Part shown: piece by piece, positions 7,477 to 18,200 of the stretch | How the letters are laid out: each line of letters begins with the position of its first letter | Position numbering within the stretch: position 1 is the stretch's first letter | Assembly (NCBI GenBank): GCA_037139415.1 | Contig: JBAXGN010000079.1 | Location: forward strand, 1 to 33,277 | DNA length: 33,277 nt | DNA from: Verrucomicrobiota bacterium | GTDB taxonomy: Bacteria; Verrucomicrobiota; Verrucomicrobiia; Limisphaerales; Fontisphaeraceae | Direction of reading: 5' to 3' | Made by a program: the position numbers and the translations under genes | The notes under the pieces: model-generated | Seen by the model: the letters and a program-made list of their open reading frames with translations, nothing else | What the model was told of the DNA's origin: nothing | Databases searched by the model: none

Positions 7477-8259
7477 TCAACGGCCTGCGCGGGTGAGCGG
7501 CTCGAATTCAAATTTGCTGATCACAACTTCCACCTCCTTCAGCTCAGCGGGCGGGCGGCCACGGAAGAGCCAGAGATTCAGCCGCACTGTCTCGTCGCCA
7601 GGCTGGGGAGTGCCGTTGCCCGAAAACGTCCACTCACGAATAACAGCGTTGGTGGCAGAAGGTGTCCGTGCATGCCCTGAGAGGCAGGTGAAGGCCACCG
7701 AATTGCTTTGCCAGCCGAAGCTGTACGTGGTGGCTGGCAAATCGGGCTGAACGGGGAAGCGAACCCGATGCTGACGACGTTCTGAAGGTTGAACCGCGAA
7801 CTGGGCATTATTCGAGTCTTCCGCCTTGCTCCAGCGGCTGCACTCCACGTCAATCTCACGATGGGCAAATGCGGGATCGTCGCTATAGGTAAATAGCCCG
7901 AGGACGGCGTTGGGATCAAGCTGACTCAGGGGAGTGTCCAGATAGAAACGGTAAGTGCCGAAACCGAAACTGCGCCGCGAAATAATCTCCGCACCAATCC
8001 AACGGTCATCCTGATGGGTCAGTTTCAGATGCAAGCGGCCTTGGGTGTCCACCCAGACATTGGTTTCGCCAAAGTAGTTCGGACCAGGGCCGACCCGTTT
8101 GCCAGCACTCGACTTCACCATCCATTCCATGCCGGAGAACTCGATTACCCGGTGCGGTTGCTGATTTTTTATGGTGGCTGGTTTTGGCGGAGCTGCGGCG
8201 AATAATGACTGTAACAGGCATGCCAGGCCAAGCATGCCGATGGCCCGTAATCGGTTCAT
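7477..8259 (-). CDS. Exported GH16-like glycoside hydrolase
   Basis: A 260-residue protein with a signal peptide (residues about 1-22, ending SLFAAA) and a concanavalin-like core. The sequence REIDVECSRW places E135, D137 and E139 in the spacing of the family-16 motif ExDxE, whose outer glutamates act as nucleophile and acid/base. Upstream GFGTYRFYLDTP and LGLFTYSDD match the usual strands before that motif. GH16 enzymes cleave beta-glucans and galactans; the substrate cannot be told here, and the protein may be only a distant member. It starts nine bases after the acetylesterase-like gene, so the two are probably co-transcribed for polysaccharide breakdown outside the cell. Confidence 0.72.
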   Translation of the reverse strand: MNRLRAIGMLGLACLLQSLFAAAPPKPATIKNQQPHRVIEFSGMEWMVKSSAGKRVGPGPNYFGETNVWVDTQGRLHLKLTHQDDRWIGAEIISRRSFGFGTYRFYLDTPLSQLDPNAVLGLFTYSDDPAFAHREIDVECSRWSKAEDSNNAQFAVQPSERRQHRVRFPVQPDLPATTYSFGWQSNSVAFTCLSGHARTPSATNAVIREWTFSGNGTPQPGDETVRLNLWLFRGRPPAELKEVEVVISKFEFEPLTRAGR

Positions 8260-8268
8260 GCGGCGCGA

Positions 8269-9840
8269 TTATTTTTTCGCTTCCGGCACGGCCTGCGGCC
8301 AGTCGTCGGTGCGGAACGGCGTGGCGGGAAGCCCTGCGCCATTGTAGAGATTAAACTCGGGATTTTCGGCCCAGGCGTAGCGCACGGCGGCCGGCTTGGG
8401 CACCTCCGGGCTGGAGACAATGATTTTGTCGCCGTCAATCCTGGCTGTGGCGGTTACCCATTTTTTATCCTCACCGGCGATGGCGAAGCCCTTGAGCGCC
8501 CCGGCTTTGGCGGCCAGGCCGCCGTCGGTGTAATTGAAGGAAACGATGATTTCGTTGCCGCGAATTTCGTGGCCGGAGGGAAGCGGGCCGGAGGCCACAA
8601 TGCCTTTTTGTTGATAGACTTTGGCCAGCGCCCATTGGGCCAACCGCCGACCAACTTCCTGTTTGTTCTTGGGATGAATATTGTCCGGCTCACCCAAACC
8701 CAGAGTGACGGCCATGCCGGTGTTGGGCAGGCTGAGCGTTTTCAACATGCCATCGCGCACGCGCACCCAACCGGTGTCTTCAACCGGCGCGGTCTGGGCC
8801 TTGCGGAAGTCGGGCAATTGGACCCAGATGAACGGGAAATCGTAACCCCAGCGCGCCCGCCAATCCTTGATCATGGTGGCGAGTTGCAGCGCATATTGGC
8901 TGCCATTGCCCGCGTTGCTTTCGCCCTGGTACCAGATCGCGCCGTGAATGGAGTAAGGTAGGAGCGGCATGATTTTGCCATTAAACAAATTAGCCGGATG
9001 GTTGCTCTCCAGGCGCGGTTCGGAAGGTTTGCGGGGGGCGCGCGGCGCGGCTTTGCCGGCAGCCTTGGCCTTGGCGCTGTTGGCCTTGAACTGAGCCATC
9101 TGCTGCTCGTATTGCGCAGTCGCTTTGGCGGGGTCCCAACCGGCCTGCATTTTGTCCCAACGTTCGAACACAGGCTTCAGGTCCGCAATGTCTTTTTGCG
9201 CCTCCCAACTCGTCCACGCCTCAATCGTGGTGCCGCCCACCGAGGAATTGATCAACCCCACCGGTTGGTTCAGGACTTTATGGATTTCCCGACCAAAGAA
9301 ATACGCGCTGGCGGAAAACCCGCCGACGTTCTCAGGCGTGCATATTAACCAAGCACCCTTGCCTTCCTCCTGTGGGGTGGGGGAAGCCCCATCACCTTCC
9401 TTGAACATGCGCAGTTGGGGATAATTGGCGGCGGCTTTTTCCTGCTCGAAATCCTTCGAGCTGGAAACCGTCATGCCCATGTTGGACTGCCCGGAACACA
9501 GCCACACCTCGCCGACCAGCACATCCTGCACCGTGAGCGTGTTCTTGCCCGTGACGGTGAGCGTGAGGGTGTCGCCCGCCTTGAGTTTGTCCAGTTTGAG
9601 GGACCACTTGCCGGCGGCGTTCGCCTTGGTGGTCTTGGTCTGGCCCGCGATGGATACGGTGATTTCCTCGCCCGGTTCGGCCCAGCCCCAGACCGGCACG
9701 GCGCTGTCCTGCTGAAGCACCATGTGGTCGGAGAAAATGGCCGGCAACCGGACCTCCGCCATGGCGTTGGGTTGCGCGCCAGCGGCAAGCAGACCGATTG
9801 CGATCAAGCCGGCGAAGGACGAGTGGAACGTGTGTTTCAT
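8269..9840 (-). CDS. Exported sialate O-acetylesterase-like SGNH esterase
   Basis: A 523-residue protein from ATG 9840, chosen because MKHTFHSSFAGLIAIGLLAA gives a standard signal peptide; in-phase upstream starts add 11 residues. The N-terminal part (LPAIFSDHMVLQQDSAVPVWG) and Ig-like segment are typical of the sialate O-acetylesterase family. The catalytic motif GQSNM lies at residues 117-121 with Ser119. WYQGESN at 303-309 and DNIHP at 386-390 supply the remaining active-site block. Around residues 245-280 there is a lysine/alanine-rich helical insertion (QFKANSAKAKAAGKAAPRAP) absent from shorter family members. In this phylum such enzymes mostly deacetylate plant or algal polysaccharides rather than sialic acid. 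It is the first gene of a pair with the GH16-like gene. Confidence 0.87.
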   Translation of the reverse strand: MKHTFHSSFAGLIAIGLLAAGAQPNAMAEVRLPAIFSDHMVLQQDSAVPVWGWAEPGEEITVSIAGQTKTTKANAAGKWSLKLDKLKAGDTLTLTVTGKNTLTVQDVLVGEVWLCSGQSNMGMTVSSSKDFEQEKAAANYPQLRMFKEGDGASPTPQEEGKGAWLICTPENVGGFSASAYFFGREIHKVLNQPVGLINSSVGGTTIEAWTSWEAQKDIADLKPVFERWDKMQAGWDPAKATAQYEQQMAQFKANSAKAKAAGKAAPRAPRKPSEPRLESNHPANLFNGKIMPLLPYSIHGAIWYQGESNAGNGSQYALQLATMIKDWRARWGYDFPFIWVQLPDFRKAQTAPVEDTGWVRVRDGMLKTLSLPNTGMAVTLGLGEPDNIHPKNKQEVGRRLAQWALAKVYQQKGIVASGPLPSGHEIRGNEIIVSFNYTDGGLAAKAGALKGFAIAGEDKKWVTATARIDGDKIIVSSPEVPKPAAVRYAWAENPEFNLYNGAGLPATPFRTDDWPQAVPEAKK

Positions 9841-9920
9841 AGTGGGAAGCATCATCACCATTCGCGCGCGCATTTCAATAAAAAAATGGCCACCGATGGC
9901 TGCGCACCCAAATGGCGCCG

Positions 9921-11141
9921 TCAGCTTGCGTCCTGCGGGGGGAGGGGACGCTGCAATAACGCGTCTAGCGCGTGGGTTTGGATGGCGAAAAATTGTTTAA
10001 ACGCAAGGATGCGTTCCCGCGCGGCGGTGTCCGCATACGGTTCCCGCTGGCGCACCGCCGCCAGCATCAGGTTTTTAGGGGTGTGTTCGGAACCGACAAA
10101 CTCGATAACTTTGGTTTCGTACCCGGCCCAATCCAGGAACAGCGCGCGCAGCCCGTCGGTGGCCCATTCCGCCATGCGCTCGGCCATCAGGCCGTGGCGC
10201 AGCACGGCGGCGAGCGGTTCCGGACGGCCCAATTGCGGGCGCAATTGCTGATGGCAGCATGGCGCAACCACGATCAGCCGGGCGCCCAGGTCAATTCCCC
10301 GGAGCAGCGCGTCATCCGTGGCGGTGTTGCAGGCGTGCAGGGCGATCAGCCCATCCAGGCGTGGTAGTTTGACCGTTTCAATCGTGCCCGCGACAAAGTC
10401 CAATCCGGCGGCCTTGACCTGTTGCGCCAACGCCGTGGTTTTGGCGGTCAATTCGGGCCGCAATTCCACGCCAATAATGTGGGCATAGCGATGCCACACC
10501 CGGTGGAACAGGTGCCACAGGCCAAACGTGAGATAGCCCTTGCCGCACCCCATGTCGGCCAGTACCAGATCCCGCTCCCCCGGTTGGCTGGGGGTCGCCC
10601 AGCCGCAGTCTTCCGCGAGATGGGAGAGGATTTCCAGGTAACGGTCAATCTGGCGGTGCTTGTCCGCCATGCGGGCACGCACGTTGCCCTGGGGGTCCAG
10701 AATTTCCAATCCCTGCAACCAATCGCACGCGGTGGCATCCAGCAGCCGTTGGCGCGGCAGATCGTGCGTGCGGGGCGGGGGGGCGGCCTGGGTGGCGCGG
10801 TGAACGATCAGCCGGGCCGGTCCCTTGGCCGGGCGACGCAGTTGCCAATCCTTGCGGGTGGTGGAAAGCAGCGCGTTTTGGAAAGCGCCATGGAGCTGAC
10901 CACCCACCCAGCGAATCGCCTCGGGCACTGGGAGGTTTCGGGTCTCGTGACGCGTGCCGGTCAGGGTGAAGGATAGGTGCGGCGCGCCGTGCAGCACAAT
11001 CAGGCGTCCGGTGACTTGGTGGAACGCCGCTGCGGCAGACGCCGGGCCGGATAACCGGAGGCGAACAAAGGTATCCTCCGCCAGACTCTGTTCGAGCCGG
11101 GCGATAAACTCCGGTTCAACGTTGGGATTTGAAGTGTGCAT
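9921..11141 (-). CDS. SAM-dependent methyltransferase (Methyltransf_32-like)
   Basis: A 406-residue protein. The N-terminal about 150 residues form an uncharacterised domain. The conserved segment KHRQIDRYLEIL (161-172) precedes the SAM-binding motif I, DMGCGKGYLTFG (196-207). A later acidic strand end IGVELRP fits motif II. The sequences LIALHACNTATDDAL and VVAPCCHQQL (about residue 290) are typical of PF13679-type methyltransferases. The substrate is unknown; relatives are often proposed to act on RNA. It lies 80 bases upstream of the acetylesterase gene on the same strand without evident functional link. Confidence 0.8.
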   Translation of the reverse strand: MHTSNPNVEPEFIARLEQSLAEDTFVRLRLSGPASAAAAFHQVTGRLIVLHGAPHLSFTLTGTRHETRNLPVPEAIRWVGGQLHGAFQNALLSTTRKDWQLRRPAKGPARLIVHRATQAAPPPRTHDLPRQRLLDATACDWLQGLEILDPQGNVRARMADKHRQIDRYLEILSHLAEDCGWATPSQPGERDLVLADMGCGKGYLTFGLWHLFHRVWHRYAHIIGVELRPELTAKTTALAQQVKAAGLDFVAGTIETVKLPRLDGLIALHACNTATDDALLRGIDLGARLIVVAPCCHQQLRPQLGRPEPLAAVLRHGLMAERMAEWATDGLRALFLDWAGYETKVIEFVGSEHTPKNLMLAAVRQREPYADTAARERILAFKQFFAIQTHALDALLQRPLPPQDAS

Positions 11142-11258
11142 TGGGGTGGCCCACGTAGTGGGAAATATTCAATCTGTTAAATCCGAGCATCGAATCCAAA
11201 ACGGCCAGCCGTGACCTGCCCGGCGCGACATGATGGTCAGCGCGCCCGTTCCAACCAC

Positions 11259-11987
11259 TTACTCAGCCACATCCACATCCATGCCAGGCAGATAATACAG
11301 AATGCGCCCGCAATTGTTGCATTGGATGATTTCCTGGCCGCCCCGGCAGGAAACGACCGTTTGCCGGCTTAAGCGCATGTGGCAGCCGCCGCAGGCCCCG
11401 TGCTCAATATTAACGACGACGTTTTCCCCTTTGTTTTTGAGCATGCGCTCGTACCGGTTCAACGTGGCCGCATCCACGCCTTCCGCCAGCTTGCGGCGGT
11501 CGGCTTCCACGCTGGCCAGTTCCTGCTGCAAATTCTTCTCGCGGGCATCCAGATTGGAGACCTTCTCGTCCGCCAGTTTTTTGGCGGCGGCGGCGACCTG
11601 CTGGGCGGCCACCACTTCCTTTTGCGCGGCCTCGGACTGCTCCATGTTTTCGAGAATCTGGTTCTCGATCTCAAAGATGGCCCGTTTGGCGGTTTCGATT
11701 TCGTTGCCGATCGCGCGGAATTCGTCGTTCTTGCGGGTTTGAAATTGCTGCACCGAATACTTATCCATCTGCTGTTTTTTGGACTCGGCCTCCAGTTCCA
11801 AGCGCTTGCGGTCGCTTTCAAGCTGCATGACCTGGTGCTTGGCGGCTTCGAGCCCGGCCTGCCCCTTGACGGCGTTCTCGATAAGCTGTCGGCGCTCGAT
11901 GGGGATGATGGAAAGCTCTTGGCGGACCCGGATTAATTTGCGATCCCGGTCCTGGACCACGAGCAGTTTTTCGATAATGTCCTGCAT
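11259..11987 (-). CDS. Coiled-coil C4 zinc-ribbon protein (COG1579 type)
   Basis: A 242-residue protein with a long helical hairpin (residues about 15-190, heptad-rich, many E, K, A and Q) followed by a zinc ribbon with C199-x2-C202 and C223-x2-C226. The motif GACGGCHMRLSRQ is diagnostic of PF02591 (zf-RING_7). Proteins of this family are widespread and have been linked to nucleic-acid-associated or chaperone-like roles, with no settled general function. It is divergent from the SrfC-like gene: 194 bases separate the two starts. The MQDII start is standard and no alternative is favoured. Confidence 0.87.
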   Translation of the reverse strand: MQDIIEKLLVVQDRDRKLIRVRQELSIIPIERRQLIENAVKGQAGLEAAKHQVMQLESDRKRLELEAESKKQQMDKYSVQQFQTRKNDEFRAIGNEIETAKRAIFEIENQILENMEQSEAAQKEVVAAQQVAAAAKKLADEKVSNLDAREKNLQQELASVEADRRKLAEGVDAATLNRYERMLKNKGENVVVNIEHGACGGCHMRLSRQTVVSCRGGQEIIQCNNCGRILYYLPGMDVDVAE

Positions 11988-12143
11988 TGCGATATAACGT
12001 TAAACATGGACGTTATCGGCAGGCGGCCTGCAAGTCAATCGCCGTCACGGTGGTTTCTAAAGTATTTTCAAAGTGCCAGCGGGTCACAAATCGGCAAGTG
12101 TGCTGCCGCAGAGAAGGGTTGGGAAAAATATTTTATTTTTTAG

Positions 12144-12171
12144 TTGTCAAAAGTGTGAGGCATACTAGAGT
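12144..12171 (+). promoter_or_regulatory. Putative promoter of the Srf-like cluster
   Basis: TTGTCA (12144-12149) and TAGAGT (12166-12171) are 16 bases apart and follow an AT-rich run (ATTTTATTTTTTAG). The -10 box ends ten bases before the ATG at 12182, so a transcript would have almost no leader. The -10 match is weak. Confidence 0.35.
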
Positions 12172-12181
12172 CCTGCTTACT

Positions 12182-15100
12182 ATGTCGAGGGCATTGGAAT
12201 TATCTGAGGAATTGCTGAAATGGTACTGGCAATTCGGTTGCCAGCGTGCCGGTAATTACTCTATTCACATCGGCGGTTGGACTAAACAACTGTACGATTT
12301 ACAGCAGAATATGATTCTGGCGCGCGAGGCCATGCAAAATCCGCGCCCGGCATTTGCGGTGTGGGGGCCGTCCCAAACGGGTAAATCCACCCTCATGTCC
12401 AACTACCTCGATCGGCTTGCCATAACCGACACGGCGAAAGGGATTTACGGAGAAAAATCCGCGCTGCATTGGGAAGGGGGCGACCCCGCCTATTTCCAGA
12501 TTCCCTCGTTCGATGACATTGAGGATCCGCAGCAGAAGGAGCAAATCCAACAAGATATTTACGATAAGTCCACCGTGATGAATCCGTTCAACGGTGGGCG
12601 CGACGCCTCGGCCTGCTTGAGCCGGTTTGTGAGTGGCAGCCGGGATGGCAGTGGCGGGTTGTATCGGGTTAAGAATCCGAAATTCCCGGTGGAAATCAAG
12701 TTCGTCACCCGCAGCGATTTGCTGCATGCCTTGGGGCGCGGCTATTGCAGCGAATGCTTGGGCGCTACCGCTAATCGCAATGACCACATTGAGTGGACCC
12801 GTCAGCGGCTGGAGGAGGAAATGGGCAAGGTTATGGCGGAGCAGGCCGGAAGTGCTGGAAAAATTCCAAAACCCAGCCCGGAAGCGTTCACGTTGCTGTA
12901 TGAATTTTACAAAATCCTGATTGATCTCGAATTTGCCGGGCTGCGGGAATACAAGAAGTTGCGCGAGCAGGAAGGTTCAGTGATCGAAAAAGATCTTGGT
13001 TTTCTGTTCAATGAAGTGGCGTTTCTCGCCAAATTGGAGACGGTTGAAAATCTCGTCACACGGGTGTTGTGGGATGGTTTTGAGCCGATTACGCAGTACT
13101 GGCGGCGCTTGGAAGCCAAGCGCCAGGAATGGGCGGAAAAGTGGAAAAACAAAACCATTCATTGTTCCCATGCGGTGGCGGGCTTGATGCTGGACATGGA
13201 TTCCTGCTGGGCCTTTTTCATGGCGCAGGAACCGGGGGATCCGACCTCGAAGGCCGCGATCATCCGCCGCCGTATTCGTGATTTGGGCTACCGGGAAGAG
13301 GGGGACGCCGTGTATATCGGGGTGGGTGAGCCAAATAAATTCCGATTTTCGCCCGAAGACTATAGCATTTTCCAGGGGTTGGTTTGGGAATTGATCATTC
13401 CGCTGAATCCAGCCAACATCCTGCCCGGTACCTTTAATGAGTTCCTGCTGCGTTCGGATTTATTGGATTTCCCGGGGGTGGGCAATGATCCCGACAACCC
13501 GGTGACCAAGATTAATTGCGAAACCACGATGTCGGCGGACGAGGCGGAAAAGATCAAGGATTTGAAGCCGGAAGAGCTGGCGGCCAAATTGCAGGGAAAG
13601 AAAGGTCTGCCGTTGTCGCCGCAGATGTTCTTCGTGAAGGTCCTCAAGCGCGGCAAAACCTCCAGTATCGTCACGACCTACACGAAGCGCATGAGCATTG
13701 ATGGCTTTTGCATTTTCCAGTGGCTGGATAAATTTCCGCCGGTCAATGCCAGCCAGGTGCGCACGGGCATTGAAACCTGGTGGAAAACCATGGTGCCGGA
13801 CTATTATGCCGCAAAAGTGGTGACGAACACGCTCGAACGCAGCCCATTACCCCTCAACTTGGGGCTTTGCTGGTGGGCGGATATGATTAATGAGGCGCCG
13901 GTTAACGCCAATTACATCATCACCAACAAGAAGGATACCTTTGAAAATTACGGATTCTTCAGCAAACCCTCGGTCTGCACCACGTTTGCGTTGAATTACT
14001 ACCGTATTAATCGCGGTAACATCAAGGAAGGCTACCTGACGCCCGGGGGAAAACGGTACGAAATCATCAAACGGGAAGATGTGTTCCGTAATCAGTTTGA
14101 AAATACCTATCGTAAAACCAATTACGAGGGTAAGGATATCTCCGTCAGCTTGGCTTCTTTTGAATGCATGGTCCGGGATCAGGAGACGGGGGGGGCGGAT
14201 TTCTTCTTTAGCCAGCTCAAAGTGCAGGCCGAGGAAGTACGACGCAACGATCCCAAGTCCAACCGCCTGCTGTTGCTTCAGGGCCGGGAGAAAGAACTGG
14301 TCAGCGAATTGGTGCGCCTGCTGTTCCGCGATGCCAATTTGTTCCCGGAAAAGCAGGTCAAAGACAAGCGACGTATTTACCTGGATCAATTGGATGCTGC
14401 CATTACGGAGTCCATCAAACGCATCGAGCGCAAAGATCCCAAGGATCCACGCGCCAAGCAGCTCAAGGAACCTTACGAAATTGAGGAAGGTCTGCGAGTG
14501 CTGGATTATGTCTTACGCGAAGGGCTGAATGTCGCGTTCAACGATCTGGACCGTATTCCACCCCATACCGCCAACTTGCACGAGCAGTACGTGTATGGGC
14601 AGTACCAAAATTGGATCGTTCGCCAGGTGGAACGGTACCGGAAGGTGATTAATTCTCCCGCCAGCCGCCCACCCGTTTTACCGGGCGCAGCAGTGACCGA
14701 CAAAGCCGCGCTGGAAAAGCCTATTATTGAGTTGTCGCCCGAATTGTTGCGAGAGTGCCTGGAGGCCATGGTGGCCTCGGTTCGCCCCAGTGAAGTGGAT
14801 GGTACTCCGCCCAGTGCTGATACCGTGAACACCGCTGGTATTGCCGAATGGCTGAAGTGGTTGGTGCGCTGTGTCAGTAAAGAAGAAGGGCTGAACAATT
14901 ACGATCTGCGCCCGCAATTATCCATCAAACTGGCTAACTTGCTCTTGCGGGAGCAGGGGTTGGTCTATTCCGGTGGCAGCGCTCCGGCAGACAAGACCAA
15001 ACAGTTTAGTGAAGCGACGGTGATGTGCCCCAGCTATCAATCCTTCATCCGGGACTTTTATGAAGGCCATCTGGAACGGCTTAAACGGCGTCAGGTAAAA

Positions 15101-15229
15101 GGGTTGCAACGGCCAGATGACATCCCGGGGGACAAGGAGTTAATGGTGGTGCTTGACCGGTTCGGTCTGCAACGCCCGGATGACCTTAGCGAAGCGGTGC
15201 CCGGCATGACCGAGGCGTTGATGAAGTAA
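12182..15229 (+). CDS. SrfC-like P-loop (GTPase-like) protein
   Basis: 1015 residues from ATG 12182. A longer frame back to 11987 overlaps the neighbouring gene start and reads like non-coding sequence. The Walker A/G1 motif GPSQTGKST lies at 62-70. The following NPFNGGRDASACLSRF block (about 134-149) resembles the NPxGGGxEATGxVTRF region I recall from SrfC (COG4458, Virul_Fac family). A DxxG motif in LLDFPGVGND (D429-G432) and TNKKD (581-585) could be G3 and G4 of a GTPase. If so, about 360 residues separate G1 and G3, far more than usual, so these two assignments are tentative. No signal peptide or membrane segment is seen, so it is cytoplasmic. The C-terminal 400 residues are helical and unassigned. 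It heads a five-gene cluster, 27 bases before the SrfB-like gene. Confidence 0.68.
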   Translation: MSRALELSEELLKWYWQFGCQRAGNYSIHIGGWTKQLYDLQQNMILAREAMQNPRPAFAVWGPSQTGKSTLMSNYLDRLAITDTAKGIYGEKSALHWEGGDPAYFQIPSFDDIEDPQQKEQIQQDIYDKSTVMNPFNGGRDASACLSRFVSGSRDGSGGLYRVKNPKFPVEIKFVTRSDLLHALGRGYCSECLGATANRNDHIEWTRQRLEEEMGKVMAEQAGSAGKIPKPSPEAFTLLYEFYKILIDLEFAGLREYKKLREQEGSVIEKDLGFLFNEVAFLAKLETVENLVTRVLWDGFEPITQYWRRLEAKRQEWAEKWKNKTIHCSHAVAGLMLDMDSCWAFFMAQEPGDPTSKAAIIRRRIRDLGYREEGDAVYIGVGEPNKFRFSPEDYSIFQGLVWELIIPLNPANILPGTFNEFLLRSDLLDFPGVGNDPDNPVTKINCETTMSADEAEKIKDLKPEELAAKLQGKKGLPLSPQMFFVKVLKRGKTSSIVTTYTKRMSIDGFCIFQWLDKFPPVNASQVRTGIETWWKTMVPDYYAAKVVTNTLERSPLPLNLGLCWWADMINEAPVNANYIITNKKDTFENYGFFSKPSVCTTFALNYYRINRGNIKEGYLTPGGKRYEIIKREDVFRNQFENTYRKTNYEGKDISVSLASFECMVRDQETGGADFFFSQLKVQAEEVRRNDPKSNRLLLLQGREKELVSELVRLLFRDANLFPEKQVKDKRRIYLDQLDAAITESIKRIERKDPKDPRAKQLKEPYEIEEGLRVLDYVLREGLNVAFNDLDRIPPHTANLHEQYVYGQYQNWIVRQVERYRKVINSPASRPPVLPGAAVTDKAALEKPIIELSPELLRECLEAMVASVRPSEVDGTPPSADTVNTAGIAEWLKWLVRCVSKEEGLNNYDLRPQLSIKLANLLLREQGLVYSGGSAPADKTKQFSEATVMCPSYQSFIRDFYEGHLERLKRRQVKGLQRPDDIPGDKELMVVLDRFGLQRPDDLSEAVPGMTEALMK

Positions 15230-15256
15230 ACCGCGAACCTCAAATCCAATACGACT

Positions 15257-18200
15257 ATGCCTGATATTTTTCAAAGTGATTTGAAGCTCAAGGAACTGCC
15301 GGTGCTGGATAATACCGGGCACCAGTTCTTCATCTGCAAGCTGCGCGAATTCTATGAGCCGGATGCGGAAGTAACCGGGCCCGCCCAGCAGCAACTCAAG
15401 GCGTCGCTCGAAGGCGTTAAGAAGTTCTTACCCCATCTGGTTCAGGAAAATCAGGGGCCGTTCATGGTCTGGTCCAAGGAGTATCCTTGGATCCGCTTTC
15501 GCTATGTGCTGGAGGAAAACGAACCATGCATCATCATTGCCGTGGATACCACCATGGCGACCGCTGATCGTGGCTTGCTCTACTACATGACTCCGGCAGA
15601 AGTGCCTGTGTCAACGCCGGCCGGATCCTCCGAGGAGGAAGTCGGGCCTTATGTGGCGCGTGGTCGCCAGGAATTGGTGGACGGTCAGTATCCCACTGGC
15701 CAGGTGCCGCTGACCGAGTTGCCAATCATGAAGAAGCCCGACACCAAAAAATGCCAGGGCTTTCCTTCCTCCTTCCCCATCAACTGCGTGGTGGACTTTA
15801 CGCAGTTATCCGTGCGCGAGGGGTGTATCCAAGTGGATCTGATTGTGGATTTGGGCAATACCCGCACCGTATGCCTGTTACTTGAACACAAAGGTACGGA
15901 TAAGGCGCGTGCATTTGGTGGTCGCGTCATGGCTTTGGGAGTGACCCCGCGCGGCCGCCCATTCGAGCAGCCGACCCCCAAGGAAACCGCGAAGGATATT
16001 CGCCGGTTTATCAAACAGTATGCCATCGTTGATTCGTGGCTGCTGTTGCATCGCCCTCTCTTTTCTCATCTGGAGCCGACCATCAAGGATATCTCGGCCA
16101 TTCGCAACCAGCAAAATGCCTTCGAGCAACTGCGCAAGAAAAAATATCCCGAGAGCAATTTGCCGGGTGTCTGGTTTGGGCCGCCCAAAGAAGTGGAGGA
16201 CGCGCTTACGGGTGGCATGCAGTGGATGAAACCCTGGTTGATACCGCAAACGTTCGTGGAAATCTCGCCGGCCTTGATTGGCGGTGGCAAAGCCGATGAG
16301 GGTGCGTATCGCAAGTTCGCCCAGGTCTCCCTCAAGGAGGGGGCCCGGTTCTACCTGAGTTCGCCCAAACGCTATTCTTGGGATGAACGCCCCACTGCGA
16401 TGGGCGACAATCCCGAATGGAAGATGGTCAACGATTTCGATCCGGACCAGGAAGCATTCCTGAGTTTGAATGGTACCTTCCGCTATTTCATGGACGATGG
16501 GGCTAAAGCGTGCGACCGCAACCCGGATGAAAACAACGACCAGATCCTCGGGCGCGGGCCAAGTGCCTTGATTACCCACGAAGGGCTGTCCTGCCATCCG
16601 GTGCGCGATGCCATCGCGTGGTTTGCACTCTCGCTGTTGGAAACCGCGCATCGTCAGATTAACTCCGTCTATTATCGCGCCTTGTGGCCAGAGCGGAAGG
16701 ATATCCGGCGTCAATTGGTCAACGTCCGCGTGACGTATCCGACTGGTTGGACGCATGAGGAACGGGATCGCTACTTGGCGCAATGGAAGCGGGCCATCAA
16801 TCTGTTTTCGGTAGCGCATCTGACCGATCCGCGCTCAGTCAAGGATGGCGGCCAGCGTCCGACGCTGACCGAGGAGTCACTCGATGAGGCGGTGTCTTCC
16901 CAGTTGCCCGTGATCTATTCCGAGATCAAGGTGCTCGGCAATAACGTGCCGGCTTGGCTCTCGCTCTACGGCGATGGCAGCAAGGTGACGGTGATGAATC
17001 TGGACATCGGCGGCGGCACCACCGATTGGGCGGTGATTGATTACCAAAAAATGGAGAAGGGGGATACCTATCTCCAGGCGATGGTCAAATTCAAGGATGG
17101 CTGTAACATTGCCGGGGACGTGCTGGTCAAGAAAGTCATTGAACGGGTGCTGTTGCCCGGTTGGGTGAAGGCCTCCGACGTGTCTAGCTTGGCTGGCAAC
17201 ACCAGTTGGACGACTACCATTGAACAACTGCTTTATGATCCCGGCTGTCAAGCCGTGCGGTTCGTAGATCCTTGCGCCCGGTTGAAGATGAACCGGATTG
17301 TGCGCTTGGTGCTGGTGCCGCTGGCCAACAAGATTCTCGAAATGTTGGTCACCAACGCCGGTAAGCCGATTGAACCTTTGGATATCCAGAAGTGCATCGC
17401 CGATGGCACCATTGCGTTGCAGCCGATTGATGATCTGAACAAGCTCTGTCTCGGTCTGCTGGAAGGTAGCAATCAAGAGTCTTCGGGCGGCGAACCGGTT
17501 TCGGTCTTTTCACCGGAAGCCAAAGTGGCTTGGGAGCAACGAGTTGTGGACGAGTGCATTGAGGATACCTTCGGCAAAGCCCTATTTACCCGCATCCGCA
17601 GCCTGGTCACCCGCTATAGCGTCAACCTGTTGATTTGCTCGGGCAAGCCCTCGGAGATTCCGCAGGTGCGCGAGCAGATTCACCGCTATTTTCCGTTGTT
17701 GCCGCAACGCATCATTCACAGCCGTAACTATCAGGCCGGTGAATGGTATCCCGACTCGTTTCGCACCAAGGACGGCAAAATCGACGACGCGAAGACCGTC
17801 ACGGTGGTTGGGGCCGCGCTATTCCAGGAAATCGCCAATGGGGATTTGAGTAATAATTTCAATCTGGAAGTCAAAGTGGGCGAAGAAGAAGACAATTATT
17901 CCCGCGAGTATGCTTGGGGACTTTTGCCCGATGTCAAAACCGGCGAAAGCTTGTTTCAGAAGGGGTTGTTTAGCCAGGAAGATTATCGCAATTTCAAGCG
18001 GTTGGACGACACCCATATTTATGTGGAGAAAACCATTGATCACATACCGCTGGGTTGCCGGGTCGGACGCGTGATTGATAACCAGGGCGGCGGGTTCGGC
18101 CTTAGCGACGAAGAAAAGGTACTTCCTTCCCAAGTGTACGTGTTGGAATACACCGGCAGAGAACTGACCAAGACCGAGTTATTGAGGCCGGTCTATTGCA

